Source of the DNA: Mycobacterium ostraviense
GTDB taxonomy: Bacteria > Actinomycetota > Actinomycetes > Mycobacteriales > Mycobacteriaceae
Reading direction: 5' to 3'
Assembly (NCBI RefSeq): GCF_002705925.1
Contig: NZ_NKRE01000001.1
Span: 3,194,962-3,258,961 of the forward strand
DNA: 64,000 bases
Below, piece by piece: positions 51,121 to 59,811 of this stretch. The notes beneath the pieces were generated by a model, which worked only from the letters and a program-made list of their open reading frames with translations, had not been told where the DNA came from and made no database searches. The position numbers and the translations under genes are program-made. Numbering within the stretch: the first letter of the stretch is position 1; each line of letters begins with the position of its first letter.

Positions 51121-52212
51121 CTAGCCCGCCGCGGTGCCCGGTCCCAGGCCGGTCACGATGTCGTCCAGACGGAACGACACCGGCTGTTCGAGTTGGGCGT
51201 AGGTGCACGAGCGTGGATTGCGGTCCGGGCGCCACCGGTTGAACTGGGCGGTGTGGCGAAACCGGGGGCCTTCCATGTGGTCGTAGCGCACTTCGACGAC
51301 GCGTTCGGGGCGCAGCGGCACGAACGACAGGTCTTTGCCGGCGTTCCAGCGGGAGAATTCGTTCTTGCGCGGGGTGCGTTCGCCGGCTTCGTGGGCGGCC
51401 CAATTCCACGGATGGTTATCGAAAGTTGTTACCAGCGGCTGCAGTTCGGTGAAGAGTCGCCGCCGTTCGGCCATCGGGAAGGCGCCGATCACACCGACGG
51501 AAGCGAGTTGGCCGTCCTCCTGGTAGAGCCCCAGCAGCAGCGAGCCGACCGCCCCATCTTCCGGGCCGCCGGACTTGTGCACCCGGTACCCGGCCACCAC
51601 GCAGTCGGCGGTCCGTTCGTGCTTGATCTTGAACATGACCCGCTTGTCCGGCTGATAGGTGATGGTCAGCGGTTTGGCGATGACGCCGTCGAGACCGGCA
51701 CCCTCGAACTCGGAGAACCAGCGCTGTGCGGTCTGCAGGTCGGTGGTGCCCGGGGTGACGTGGATCGATGGGCCTGAGCCGGACAGCACATCCACCAGCG
51801 CCGCCCGGCGTTCAGTGAACGGACGCTTCGTGTAGTCGTCGTCGCCGAGAGCCAGCAGGTCGAATGCGATGAACGACGCCGGGGTGTGCTCGGCAAGCAT
51901 GCGCACCCGCGAATCTGCCGGATGGATGCGCTGTTGCAGGGCCTCGAAATCCAGGCCATGCCCGGTGGCGATGACGATTTCGCCGTCGACCACGCAGCGC
52001 TGCGGCAGTTCGGCCCGCACTGCGGCGACCAGCTCGGGAAAATAGCGGGTCATCGGCCGCTCGTTGCGGCTGCCCAGCTCGACCTCGTCGCCATCGCGAA
52101 AACAGATGGACCGGAAGCCGTCCCATTTCGGTTCGTATGACGCGCCGGCCGGGATGGTCTTGACGGACTTGGCCAGCATCGGCGAAACGGGCGGCATCAC
52201 GGGTAGGTCCAT
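51121..52212 (-). CDS. ligC: ATP-dependent DNA ligase LigC (Rv3731 type)
   Basis: 363 residues from ATG 52212 (MDLPVMPPVSPMLAKSVKTIP). Motif I with the adenylated lysine is YEPKWDGFRSICF; motif III-IV appear as FIAFDLLALGDDDY and GLDGVIAKPL; motif V is MFKIKHERTADCVVAGYR. The OB-fold C-terminus reads FRHTAQFNRWRPDRNPRSCTYAQLEQP. Seals nicks after short-patch synthesis and serves as back-up ligase in non-homologous end joining. It is divergent from the primase-polymerase, 37 bp between starts, so the promoters overlap. Confidence 0.92.
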   Translation of the reverse strand: MDLPVMPPVSPMLAKSVKTIPAGASYEPKWDGFRSICFRDGDEVELGSRNERPMTRYFPELVAAVRAELPQRCVVDGEIVIATGHGLDFEALQQRIHPADSRVRMLAEHTPASFIAFDLLALGDDDYTKRPFTERRAALVDVLSGSGPSIHVTPGTTDLQTAQRWFSEFEGAGLDGVIAKPLTITYQPDKRVMFKIKHERTADCVVAGYRVHKSGGPEDGAVGSLLLGLYQEDGQLASVGVIGAFPMAERRRLFTELQPLVTTFDNHPWNWAAHEAGERTPRKNEFSRWNAGKDLSFVPLRPERVVEVRYDHMEGPRFRHTAQFNRWRPDRNPRSCTYAQLEQPVSFRLDDIVTGLGPGTAAG

Positions 52213-52249
52213 GGGTTCATTCTGGCGTGCGGCATGCTGGACTCCAGCT

Positions 52250-53290
52250 ATGGCCGCTGCAGCAGAAGAACTCGACGTCGACGGCATCCGGGTACGGGTG
52301 ACCAACCCGGACCGGGTGTACTTCCCGCAGCTCGGGTCCGACGGCACCAAACGCCGGCTGGTGGAGTACTACCTCGCCGTGGGCCGGGGCCCGATGCTGG
52401 CCGCGCTCCGCGACCGGCCCACGCATCTGCAGCGCTTCCCCGACGGCATCGACGGCGAGGAGATCTATCAGAAGCGGGTGCCCCAGCACCGTCCCGACTA
52501 CCTGCAGACCTGCCAGGTGACGTTCCCTTCGGGACGCACCGCCGACGCGCTGAAGGTGACCCACCCGGCGGCGATCGTCTGGGCGGCGCAGATGGGTACC
52601 GTGACGCTGCACCCGTGGCAGGTGCGCTGTCCTGACAGCGAGCACCCCGACGAACTGCGCATCGATCTGGATCCGCAGCCCGGCACCGGTTTTGCGCAGG
52701 CGCGGGCTGTCGCCGTCGACGTGTTGCGGCCGCTGCTCGACGAACTCGGCTTGGTCGGCTACCCGAAGACATCCGGGGGACGCGGGGTGCATGTGTTTTT
52801 CCGGATCGCCACCGACTGGGACTTCATCCAGGTGCGCCGGGCGGGCATCGCACTGGCCCGCGAGGTGGAGCGACGCGCGCCCGACGTGGTGACCACGTCC
52901 TGGTGGAAGGAAGAACGCGGCGAGCGCATCTTCATCGACTTCAACCAGAATGCCCGCGATCGCACCATGGCGTCGGCGTATTCGGTGCGCCGCACCCCGA
53001 TTGCCACCGTGTCGACACCGTTGACCTGGGACGAGCTGGCCGGCGCCGACCCCGACGACTACACCATGGCCACAGTTGCCGACCTGGTGCAGCGTCGCGA
53101 TGACCCCTGGGCCGGGATGGATGACGTCGCGCAGTCGATTGCGCCGTTGCTGGACATGGTGGCCGCGGACGAAGAGCGCGGGCTCGGAGATATGCCGTAT
53201 CCGCCGAATTACCCGAAGATGCCGGGGGAACCGAAACGGGTGCAGCCGAGCCGGGATACCGATCTGAAGAGGGGCACCCGAAGCACCTAG
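52250..53290 (+). CDS. LigC-associated primase-polymerase (Rv3730c type)
   Basis: 346 residues, the length I recall for Rv3730c (Prim-PolC). It is an archaeo-eukaryotic primase (AEP) domain: catalytic ELRIDLDPQPGTGFAQAR with the DxD carboxylates, TSGGRGVHVFFRI, and late IFIDFNQNARDRTMASAYSVR. It acts in gap filling with LigC, preferring ribonucleotides in the studied homologue. Placed divergent from ligC. The C-terminus ends in a charged non-conserved tail. Confidence 0.9.
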   Translation: MAAAAEELDVDGIRVRVTNPDRVYFPQLGSDGTKRRLVEYYLAVGRGPMLAALRDRPTHLQRFPDGIDGEEIYQKRVPQHRPDYLQTCQVTFPSGRTADALKVTHPAAIVWAAQMGTVTLHPWQVRCPDSEHPDELRIDLDPQPGTGFAQARAVAVDVLRPLLDELGLVGYPKTSGGRGVHVFFRIATDWDFIQVRRAGIALAREVERRAPDVVTTSWWKEERGERIFIDFNQNARDRTMASAYSVRRTPIATVSTPLTWDELAGADPDDYTMATVADLVQRRDDPWAGMDDVAQSIAPLLDMVAADEERGLGDMPYPPNYPKMPGEPKRVQPSRDTDLKRGTRST

Positions 53291-53313
53291 CCGCGCGCCG
53301 CACCGAACCGCGG

Positions 53314-54498
53314 TCAGTGCACCGGTTGTGGGCTCGCGGCGTTGCTCTTCGGGTCGATCAGGATCTTCGCGTGCGCCTCGGGGTCGCCGAGCGCGTCGAA
53401 CGCGGCCTCGACACCGGGCAGCCCGACGGTCCCGGTGATCAGCGGCGCGGCGTTGACCTTGCCGTCGGCGAGCATGTGCAGCGTGTCGCGGAATTCGAGC
53501 GGGGTGTAGCCGAGCACGAACCGCAGGTCGATCTCTTTGTTGATCGCCATCGCCGGGCGGATCTGGTCTGCACCCATGCAGACCCCGACCACCACAACGC
53601 GGGAAAACAGCGGCGCGCTCGCGATGATGCCGTCGATAATGCCTGGGACACCGACACATTCGAAGATGACCGGGTGCTTGGGCGTTGCCGCGCCGGCCGC
53701 TTCGGCGGCGCGCCACAGATGCCACCAGGGCAGCCGCAGCCGGTGCAGCCTTTCGACGGTGCCGACCGCGAGGTCGAACGCATCGAGGATGCTCTTGAGG
53801 TAGCCCTTGCCCGGTCCGTGGGCGGCGGCCGTCTCGTAGGGGGAGTCCTGCGCGGGGTCGACGACGACGTCGGCACCGCAGGCGGTGGCCAGCGCGCGCC
53901 GGCCCGGGGAGAAGTCGCTGGCGATCACGGTGCGCACGCCGTGTGCCTTGAGCATGCAGATCACCGCGAGGCCGATGGGGCCGCAGCCGATCACGATTGC
54001 GACGTCGCGGCTGCCCACGTCACCGCGCCGGACGGCGTGCCAGCCGACGGCCATCGGCTCGGTCAGCGCAGCGATCTCCGGCGACAGACCGTTAGGGATG
54101 GGAAACGTCAGCGACTGCTCGACGAGCAGTTGCTCGGCGTAGGCGCCCGGAGCCATTGTCGACAACCCGATCCCGTGCACCTCGTTGCCGCGTCGCAGCA
54201 GTGGCATGGCCACAACCGGGGTGCCGGGCCGGGGAGTCTTGCGGGTGCCGGGGCCGTAGTCGAGCACCTCGCCGCAGAATTCGTGTCCGAACACCACGTG
54301 CTGATCGGATCGCATGAAGGCGTGGTAGCCCGATTCGTCCATCATGTCGGCGAGTTCGTCACAGTGGTACCGGGCGTGCAGGTCCGATCCACAGATGCCA
54401 CACTTGCGGACATCGATCAGCAACTGCCCTTTGGCCGGTTGCGGGGTGGGCTGTTCGACTACCTCGAGCTTCGCGTTGGTGCAGGTTACCGCTCTCAT
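53314..54498 (-). CDS. Zinc-dependent alcohol dehydrogenase-like (Rv3726 type)
   Basis: 394 residues from ATG 54498. MDR zinc enzyme: catalytic-zinc Cys in RKCGICGSDLHARYH, GHEFCGEVLDYGPGTRKT, and NAD motif VIGCGPIGLAVICML. The structural-zinc loop of four cysteines is not evident. It follows the dehydrogenase I place at Rv3726 in H37Rv. Substrate unknown; the broad N-terminal loop (CDELADMMDESGYHAFMRSDQ) is characteristic of this mycobacterial group. Confidence 0.85.
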   Translation of the reverse strand: MRAVTCTNAKLEVVEQPTPQPAKGQLLIDVRKCGICGSDLHARYHCDELADMMDESGYHAFMRSDQHVVFGHEFCGEVLDYGPGTRKTPRPGTPVVAMPLLRRGNEVHGIGLSTMAPGAYAEQLLVEQSLTFPIPNGLSPEIAALTEPMAVGWHAVRRGDVGSRDVAIVIGCGPIGLAVICMLKAHGVRTVIASDFSPGRRALATACGADVVVDPAQDSPYETAAAHGPGKGYLKSILDAFDLAVGTVERLHRLRLPWWHLWRAAEAAGAATPKHPVIFECVGVPGIIDGIIASAPLFSRVVVVGVCMGADQIRPAMAINKEIDLRFVLGYTPLEFRDTLHMLADGKVNAAPLITGTVGLPGVEAAFDALGDPEAHAKILIDPKSNAASPQPVH

Positions 54499-54645
54499 CC
54501 TGAGACAGCCTGTTCGGTCGGGTTGATGTTGTTGCCGGGGCAAACGTAAACCTCGACGAACCCGGCTGTCACCCCCGGGGCGCCGGCAGGTTGGCGTCAG
54601 GGTCGGGCAGCGCCCACCGAACTGATCATGGCTTCTCCGCGATCA

Positions 54646-55640
54646 TCAGGGTGTAGCCGAGTCGTCGGCCTGGACTTCGGATCGCGCCAGCGCGGTCAAC
54701 GCGTGGACGGAGTCGGGCTGGATGCCGTTGTCGGCCAGGGTATCTGGAGCGGCGATGGCCAGGGCGGTGATCCGCGCGTCGATTCGGTCGATCATGTCCA
54801 GCAGGCTCTGGTCGTGCGATTCGACGTGGCGGATGCGTAGCCCGGCCTCCTGCAGGATGCGGGTGTAGTCGGTGACCGACCGGGCGTCGGCGATGCAGGC
54901 CACCCATGCGCGCAGTGAGGTCAGCTCCGGCGGTAGGCCGGCATCGGTGACGGTGACATCGGTGATGCCGACCAAGCCTCCCGGACGCAACATCCGGGCG
55001 AACTGGCGGGCTGCCGCAGGCCCGGCTGATTCCGCTGGGCGAGGTTGGCGACGAACTGCCGGTCCGACGCGAGGCGGATGCCGTTGGTGTTGATGATGAC
55101 GGTCTTGATCGGCCGGCTCTGCGCGGCGTCGACGAAGTCAAAGATCTGCTTGTGGATCGTGGGCTCGCCGCCGGAGAACATCACGACTTCGGGTTCGCCC
55201 TCGGCGGCGACGAGTGCATCGAGCATCTTCTCGCACTGCGCCACGGTGAGCGCGTAGCCGTCGGGCTGGTGACCGGAGTCTGCGAAACAGATCGGGCAGT
55301 CCAGGTTGCAGTGGGTGTTGACTTCGATCAACCCCAAGCAGGCGTGCTGTTTGTGATCCGGGCACAGGCCGCAGTCGCTGGGACAGCCGTCGCGGATCTC
55401 GGTCTGAAACTGTAGCGGACTGGTGCCGGGTTTGTTGAATCGTATTGATTCCAAGTACATCTGAGCGTCCCCGTACGCCAGGGCCCCGAACTCGCCATGG
55501 TCGCGGCAGCGCTTGCGCAGATATACCTCGCCGCCGCGGACGTTGACCCGAGCGTCGACCACGGCCTTGCACACCGGGCAGATACTCCTGGTGTATTCGA
55601 GGAATACCTCATCACGGCGGATAGCGTGCCCGGCGCGCAA
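54646..55640 (-). pseudogene. Radical SAM/methyltransferase protein with large internal deletion (Rv3729 type)
   Basis: Starts MRAGHAIRRDEVFLEYTRSICPVC... (55640). The N-terminal Cys-rich region (CPVC, CRDHG, CPSDCGLCPDHKQHAC) leads to the radical SAM iron-sulfur motif NTHCNLDCPICFAD, then VVMFSGGEPTIHKQ. After about residue 200 the text jumps near 55035 to a Leu/Gly-rich stretch (MLRPGGLVGITDVTVTDAGLPPELTSLRAWV..., in another frame) that is the C-terminus of a SAM-dependent methyltransferase domain. The H37Rv homologue is about 776 residues in memory, so over half is missing. Its architecture resembles MJ0619/Tes-like radical SAM proteins. Confidence 0.75.
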
Positions 55641-55725
55641 CTGTCATCAGGACTACAGTTCAGCTGCGCGCCGCACCGCTATAGCGTGCTATAGCGGCAA
55701 GGATGATTGCAGGAGGTTGACCAGA

Positions 55726-56020
55726 ATGATTCGTGCCGTCTGGAACGGGGCCGTGCTTGCCGAGGCGCCGCGAACCGTCCGCCTGGAGGGCAATGACTAC
55801 TTTCCGCCGGAGTCGCTGCGGCGCGAGCACCTGGTCGACAGCTCGACGAAGTAGATATGCCCGTGGAAGGGCCTGGCGCACTATTACACCGTGCCGGTCA
55901 ACGGCGAGGTGAATCCGGACGCCGCGTGGTACTACCCACGGCCGAGCCCGCTGGCGCGTCGGATCAAGAAACATGTCGCGTTCTGGAACGGTGTGCGCGT
56001 GGAAGGGGCGCCCGAAGAAG
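55726..56020 (+). pseudogene. DUF427-family gene with internal TAG
   Basis: AGGAGG 11 bases ahead of ATG 55726. MIRAVWNGAVLAEAPRTVRLEGNDYFPPESL... is a full DUF427 N-terminus; TAG at 55852-55854 replaces what is normally Ser in SSTKSICPWKG. The same frame continues ICPWKGLAHYYTVPVNGEVNPDAAWYYPRPSPLARRIKKHVAFWNGVRVEG. One base change (TCG to TAG) explains the stop. Readthrough would restore the whole domain, but there is no recoding context. Confidence 0.8.
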
Positions 56021-56125
56021 CTCGCCCGCAAAGCCCATCGGATAAGGATGGCCGGCTGCCGATCTGGCGTATCGGAATCACCGGCGGTCGGCATTTTGTG
56101 CTGCGTCGGACCCAGCGTCCTCGCA

Positions 56126-56377
56126 ATGTTCGGAATCATCAGCGGCGCAACAGCATTGGCATGGGCCAACAATCTGTACGGCAACTATGCGTGGTGGTTC
56201 CGGCTGAGCGGCTTGGGTGTCCTTGCGCTGCTGGTATGGATTGCATTGCGGCGACGTAATCAGTGCAGTCTCGGCGGCATCCGCCGGTTACGGTGGCTGG
56301 CGACTACGCTGGGGATCGCGGTTGGCACCTACGCGGTGTTGTATGCGGTGACGACATGGCTGGAACGGTTCGCGTAA
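56126..56377 (+). CDS. Small membrane protein of unknown function
   Basis: 83 residues from ATG 56126. Two membrane helices are visible: MFGIISGATALAWANNLYG with WWFRLSGLGVLALLVWIALRR, then WLATTLGIAVGTYAVLYAVTTWL. It lies between the DUF427 remnant and the convergent CcdA-like remnant; its stop is 8 bp from the end of the latter. No ribosome site is obvious, and the whole stretch is decaying, so it may not be expressed. Confidence 0.45.
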   Translation: MFGIISGATALAWANNLYGNYAWWFRLSGLGVLALLVWIALRRRNQCSLGGIRRLRWLATTLGIAVGTYAVLYAVTTWLERFA

Positions 56378-56385
56378 AACCGATT

Positions 56386-57185
56386 CTAGTCCGACGGTCT
56401 GGTGCTGCGACGAAACATGTTGTGACGCACCAATATTCGCAATCCAACAGTGGTAGCCAGGAGTGCGGCGAGAATAGCCAGCAGGGGCCATACCCCGAGC
56501 GAATCGACGCCCCGGACCAGCCAGGTTTGCACCGCACCGGCGGCTTCAATGACGGGATCCTCCGTGCTGGCGTCGGTCAAATACAACCGGATCTCGTAGT
56601 AACCGTAATCGGTCAGGTAGAGGCCCGGTCAGCAGCAGCAGGCCGGCCACGCGACCGGGGTAGGGCAGGATGCGACGCAGCACGCCCGCCGCCGATGACC
56701 CGACAAAGGCCACGGCCAGTGCGGCCACTCCCACCGTGATGGCCATGCCGACGGCGTAGAGCACGAATGCGAGAACCCCGGTGAGTATCGAGCCGCGCGA
56801 AATGTGGTGCTGATCAACGCCAGAAAGGGCCCGATCGTGCACGACAGCGAAGCCACCGCGTAAGCGACGCCGTAGCCGTACATGGAACGCAGGCGCGCCG
56901 TCGGCGCGCCACCGGAAAGCTTTGGCGCCACCACAGCGATATCTCTGCCGGTGAGCAGCCAAGCCGCCAAACCGATCAGCAACACACCGATGATCACGGT
57001 GGCAAACGGAACATACTGCTGCGCCGAGGCGATCAGTGGAGCAATCAGCAGACCGAAGATTCCGAACACCGTGAGGAATCCGGCCGACATGACAAGCGTG
57101 GCCGCTCCGGCACGGGCCAGCGCCACTGGCCGCGACGTGATCTGGCTGCCGCCGGCGATGACCAAGTCCAGATAGGCTAATAGGT
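56386..57185 (-). pseudogene. CcdA/DsbD-like (MerT-type, Rv2877c-like) membrane protein, broken
   Basis: Reading from 57185, LLAYLDLVIAGGSQITSRPVALARAGAATLVMSAGFLTVFGIFGLLI... through MYGYGVAYAVASLSCTIGPFLALISTTF resembles the CcdA-like membrane proteins with conserved Cys in SLSCTIGPF. The usual N-terminal helix with the first CxxC-type motif is absent. Frameshifts near 56795 and 56630 carry on to GSILTGVLAFVLYAVGMAITVGV... and YLTDYGYYEIRLYLTDAS..., stop at 56386. Three disruptions show a decaying gene. The patatin gene begins 6 bp from its 5' edge on the other strand. Confidence 0.75.
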
Positions 57186-57190
57186 GAACT

Positions 57191-58036
57191 ATGACAACAG
57201 CGTTCGTGCTCTCCGGGGGCGGCAGCCTCGGGTCCATCCAGGTGGGGATGCTCCTCGGGTTGGCCGAAAGCGGCATCACGCCGGACCTGATCGTCGGCAC
57301 CTCCGTCGGCGCCGTCAACGGCGGTTGGCTGGCGTCGCGTGCTGATGTCGAGGGCATCGGCATGCTGGCCGACCTGTGGCGGTCGCTGTCGAGAGAAGAC
57401 GTGTTTCCCACCCGCCCGATCGTCGGGTTGTTGGGTTTTCTCGGTCTGCGTTCCAACCTGGTCCCGAGCCACGGCCTGCGGCGGCTTCTCAAGGGCCATC
57501 TGCAGTTTCCCCGGCTGCAGGATGCCCCGATACCGCTGCATGTGGTGGCCACCGACGTGCTGTGGGGCCACGACGTCCTGCTTTCGTCGGGTGACGCGGT
57601 CGACGCGATCACGGCCAGCGCCGCCATTCCCGCCGTCTTTCCCCCGGTGAACATCGACGGACGGGACCTGATGGACGGGGGTGTCGTCAACAACACCCCG
57701 CTTTCGCACGCCGTCGCGCTCGGCGCCGATCTGGTCTGGGTGCTGCCGACCGGCTACCCATGTGCGCTGCCCAAAGCACCAAGGGGGGCGCTGGCGATGG
57801 CGATATACGCCTTGACCGTTGCCATCAACCAACGCCTGGCCGTGGATGTCGCCAGCTATGAGAAATCGGTCGACTTGCGCGTCGTTCCACCGCTGTGCCC
57901 ACTCGGCGTTACACCAATAGACTTCTCGCACACGGCCCGGCTCATCGAACGATCGCATGACGGCACCCGCGAGTGGCTGGCGACGCGTCGCCCCGTCGTT
58001 GGTCAGGCGGCGTTGCTTGCGCCGCATCGGCATTGA
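57191..58036 (+). CDS. Patatin-like phospholipase
   Basis: 281 residues. Oxyanion hole GGGSLGSIQVGML, nucleophile serine in VGTSVGAVNGG, and catalytic Asp in LMDGGVVNNTPL; the catalytic dyad is complete. It should hydrolyse phospholipids or other acyl esters. The first residues MTTAFVLSGGG show no signal peptide. It is divergent from the broken CcdA-like gene. The Ile/Leu content of residues 55-120 hints at membrane association. Confidence 0.88.
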   Translation: MTTAFVLSGGGSLGSIQVGMLLGLAESGITPDLIVGTSVGAVNGGWLASRADVEGIGMLADLWRSLSREDVFPTRPIVGLLGFLGLRSNLVPSHGLRRLLKGHLQFPRLQDAPIPLHVVATDVLWGHDVLLSSGDAVDAITASAAIPAVFPPVNIDGRDLMDGGVVNNTPLSHAVALGADLVWVLPTGYPCALPKAPRGALAMAIYALTVAINQRLAVDVASYEKSVDLRVVPPLCPLGVTPIDFSHTARLIERSHDGTREWLATRRPVVGQAALLAPHRH

Positions 58037-58270
58037 ACCAGCGCGACGCTCGAGCCGCCGGGTTGGGCCTACACCCGCTGCAAAACTGTTCTCGCCGAGG
58101 GTTTTACCGACGTCGAAACGACCGTTGGGCTCGGGGCAGGGCTAGCCGCCGTTAAAGCGCCGGTTCGTATGGGCGGCGCGGCCAAGTCGGGCTGTGCTCG
58201 GGGTCAGAGTCCCGTGTCACGTCGGTACGGGCCTCGTCGCGGGCGTTGGAAGGAAAAGAGGTGTCGACGC

Positions 58271-58974
58271 ATGTCGGCCGTCGGCCTGGCAACGGCCGAG
58301 CCGTCAATGCAACCGATGGAGAGCGAAGGCCGCTACACCTTCAACCAACAGCATCGCGACAATCTCAGTTGGTGGAACCGCACCTGGGTGCCGCAGCTCA
58401 TCCCCAAAGGCGCCCTGCTCGAAGTCCAACTGCCGAGCGATCCGATCCACTGGATTCCCTATGGCGAACCGGACTGTCAGCCGAGCTCGGGCTGGGCTGG
58501 GACTGGGCTGAAATCAGCGGTTCGTGGTACCCGGACGGCCCCCCGCGGCACCAGCGGGTGGCCGTGCAACTCGAAGGTCAGCGCACCGTTCCCAACGAGA
58601 ACCGCTACCGGGAGTCGGCAAACCCGTACGAACTGCCCGGCGTGTACATCCCCTTCGACAAACGGGTGGACGGCAGCAAGACCATCACGATCTTCGACTA
58701 CCGACTCCTGCCGGAAACCGCGACGATTATTGGGCCGGAAGGGGTTTGGCAACAATCTGCCTGCGGCCCGACCCGATCCCCGAGGACGTCAGAGTGCTGG
58801 GCTTTCCCCCGGACACGCCGCCCACCTACGTGCTCACGCTTGTCGTCGGCGTGCGACAGGCCTCCTACGGAGGCGGCCTGCCACCGACCCCACTACCCCT
58901 ACCGCCGATGGTCACCGTCGAGCCGGACGGGCCGGCCGCACCGACCCAGCCCGCTACCGAGGAGCATGGTTAGG
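58271..58974 (+). pseudogene. Conserved mycobacterial protein of unknown function, two frameshifts
   Basis: ATG 58271 opens MSAVGLATAEPSMQPMESEGRYTFNQQHRDNLSWWNRTWVPQLIPKGALLEVQLPSDP. Near 58490 the frame shifts to LGWDWAEISGSWYPDGPPRHQRVAVQLEGQRTV...YIPFDKRVDGSKTITIFDYRLLPETATIIGPEGVW, and near 58745 to LATICLRPDPIPEDVRVLGFPPDTPPTYVLTLVVGV..., ending in a Pro-rich tail at 58971-58974. Together they form one coherent protein, so this is a pseudogene rather than three genes. Family unknown. It is convergent with the MPT63-like gene. Confidence 0.75.
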
Positions 58975-59454
58975 TTATGGCCCCCAAATCATGAGGTCTT
59001 CCATCCCGTTGTTCATCGTCACCGTGGTCGGCGAAGGGCCGGTAACGTCGAAGTGGATTTTTCCGGTCGATTGTGCGCCTTCAGGAATAGTGGCTCCACT
59101 GATGTTGGACGGCGAAGCGACAAACCACAGAACCCGGTAGGCCGCCTGGTCGGGGACGACCGCGTTGAACTGCGAAATGGCGGGAGTGACGCTGCCCCGA
59201 ATGGCCTTGACGGTTGCCGTCGCTTCCCAAAGCTTCCCGGCTACCTGGTAGCCCGGCGTCTCATCGCTGCTGGGCTGGAGGTTGCTGACCTTCCAGCTCA
59301 GGACAACCTGGCCGACGGTGTCGGTCATCGTCAGTTCGCTGCCAAGTTTGCCGACCACAGTATGGTCGGCCGACGCAATCGGTGCGCTGGTGAGCCCGGC
59401 AGTTGCCACGACCAGGGTTGCGACTGCCGCCTGTATCAATCTGGTGATTTTCAT
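58975..59454 (-). CDS. mpt63: MPT63-like secreted antigen
   Basis: 159 residues. The signal peptide MKITRLIQAAVATLVVATAG... ends in SAPIASAD. The mature sequence has the MPT63 (Rv1926c) core: VGKLGSELTMTDTVGQVVLSWKVS, LWEATATVKAIRGSVTPAISQFNA, YRVLWFVASPSNISGATIPEG, STGKIHFDVTGPSPTTVTMNNGMEDLMIW. It folds as an immunoglobulin-like beta sandwich and is a major secreted protein of slow-growing mycobacteria. Strong AGGAG-type site precedes ATG 59454. Location differs from H37Rv. Confidence 0.9.
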   Translation of the reverse strand: MKITRLIQAAVATLVVATAGLTSAPIASADHTVVGKLGSELTMTDTVGQVVLSWKVSNLQPSSDETPGYQVAGKLWEATATVKAIRGSVTPAISQFNAVVPDQAAYRVLWFVASPSNISGATIPEGAQSTGKIHFDVTGPSPTTVTMNNGMEDLMIWGP

Positions 59455-59526
59455 GGTGCTCTCCTCGGTGGTTGGAGCGACAACGGTTTATATATAAATC
59501 ACCTTTTTCGCATATGACCACTATTT

Positions 59527-59706
59527 TCAAGAATTGTTATCCGCTGCCATCAGCACCTCGGCGTCACGGCACTGATCAAGATTTGGCCGGCGCGGATGCG
59601 ATGCCCGCCGGCGAACTCGCGCTGGTGGCTGCGCCTCCGAGGCCTGCTGGCCGCCGCCCAGCGATTGCACGAGATGCCGGAGCGGACTTGCCGGGTGGTC
59701 TGACAT
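59527..59706 (-). CDS. Possible small ORF with a good ribosome site
   Basis: 59 residues from ATG 59706, preceded by AAAGGAG at 5 bases. The protein (MSDHPASPLRHLVQSLGGGQ...) is Arg/Pro-rich with no recognised domain. It may be the true start of a gene that has lost its reading frame, or a small protein. The rest of 59455-59811 holds the promoter of the MPT63-like gene and nothing else I can name. Confidence 0.35.
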   Translation of the reverse strand: MSDHPASPLRHLVQSLGGGQQASEAQPPARVRRRASHPRRPNLDQCRDAEVLMAADNNS

Positions 59707-59811
59707 CTCGACTCCTTTATGCACCGCCGATCATGTCACGAAGCGGGGGCCGACGGGTTCGAGCACCACATCACGATGGAAGGCAGACATCCGCTTGCGC
59801 TCGATGTCCGC

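Noticed and set aside
54646-55640. Tetraether-lipid biosynthesis in this organism
   Set aside because: The protein shares only the radical SAM architecture with archaeal Tes, and the gene is broken here.
55852-55854. Recoded TAG (selenocysteine or pyrrolysine) in the DUF427 gene
   Set aside because: TAG is not used for selenocysteine, pyrrolysine machinery is not known in mycobacteria, and the position is an ordinary Ser in relatives.
58271-58974. Three separate small genes
   Set aside because: The pieces join into one coherent protein through two frameshifts, so a single pseudogene is simpler.
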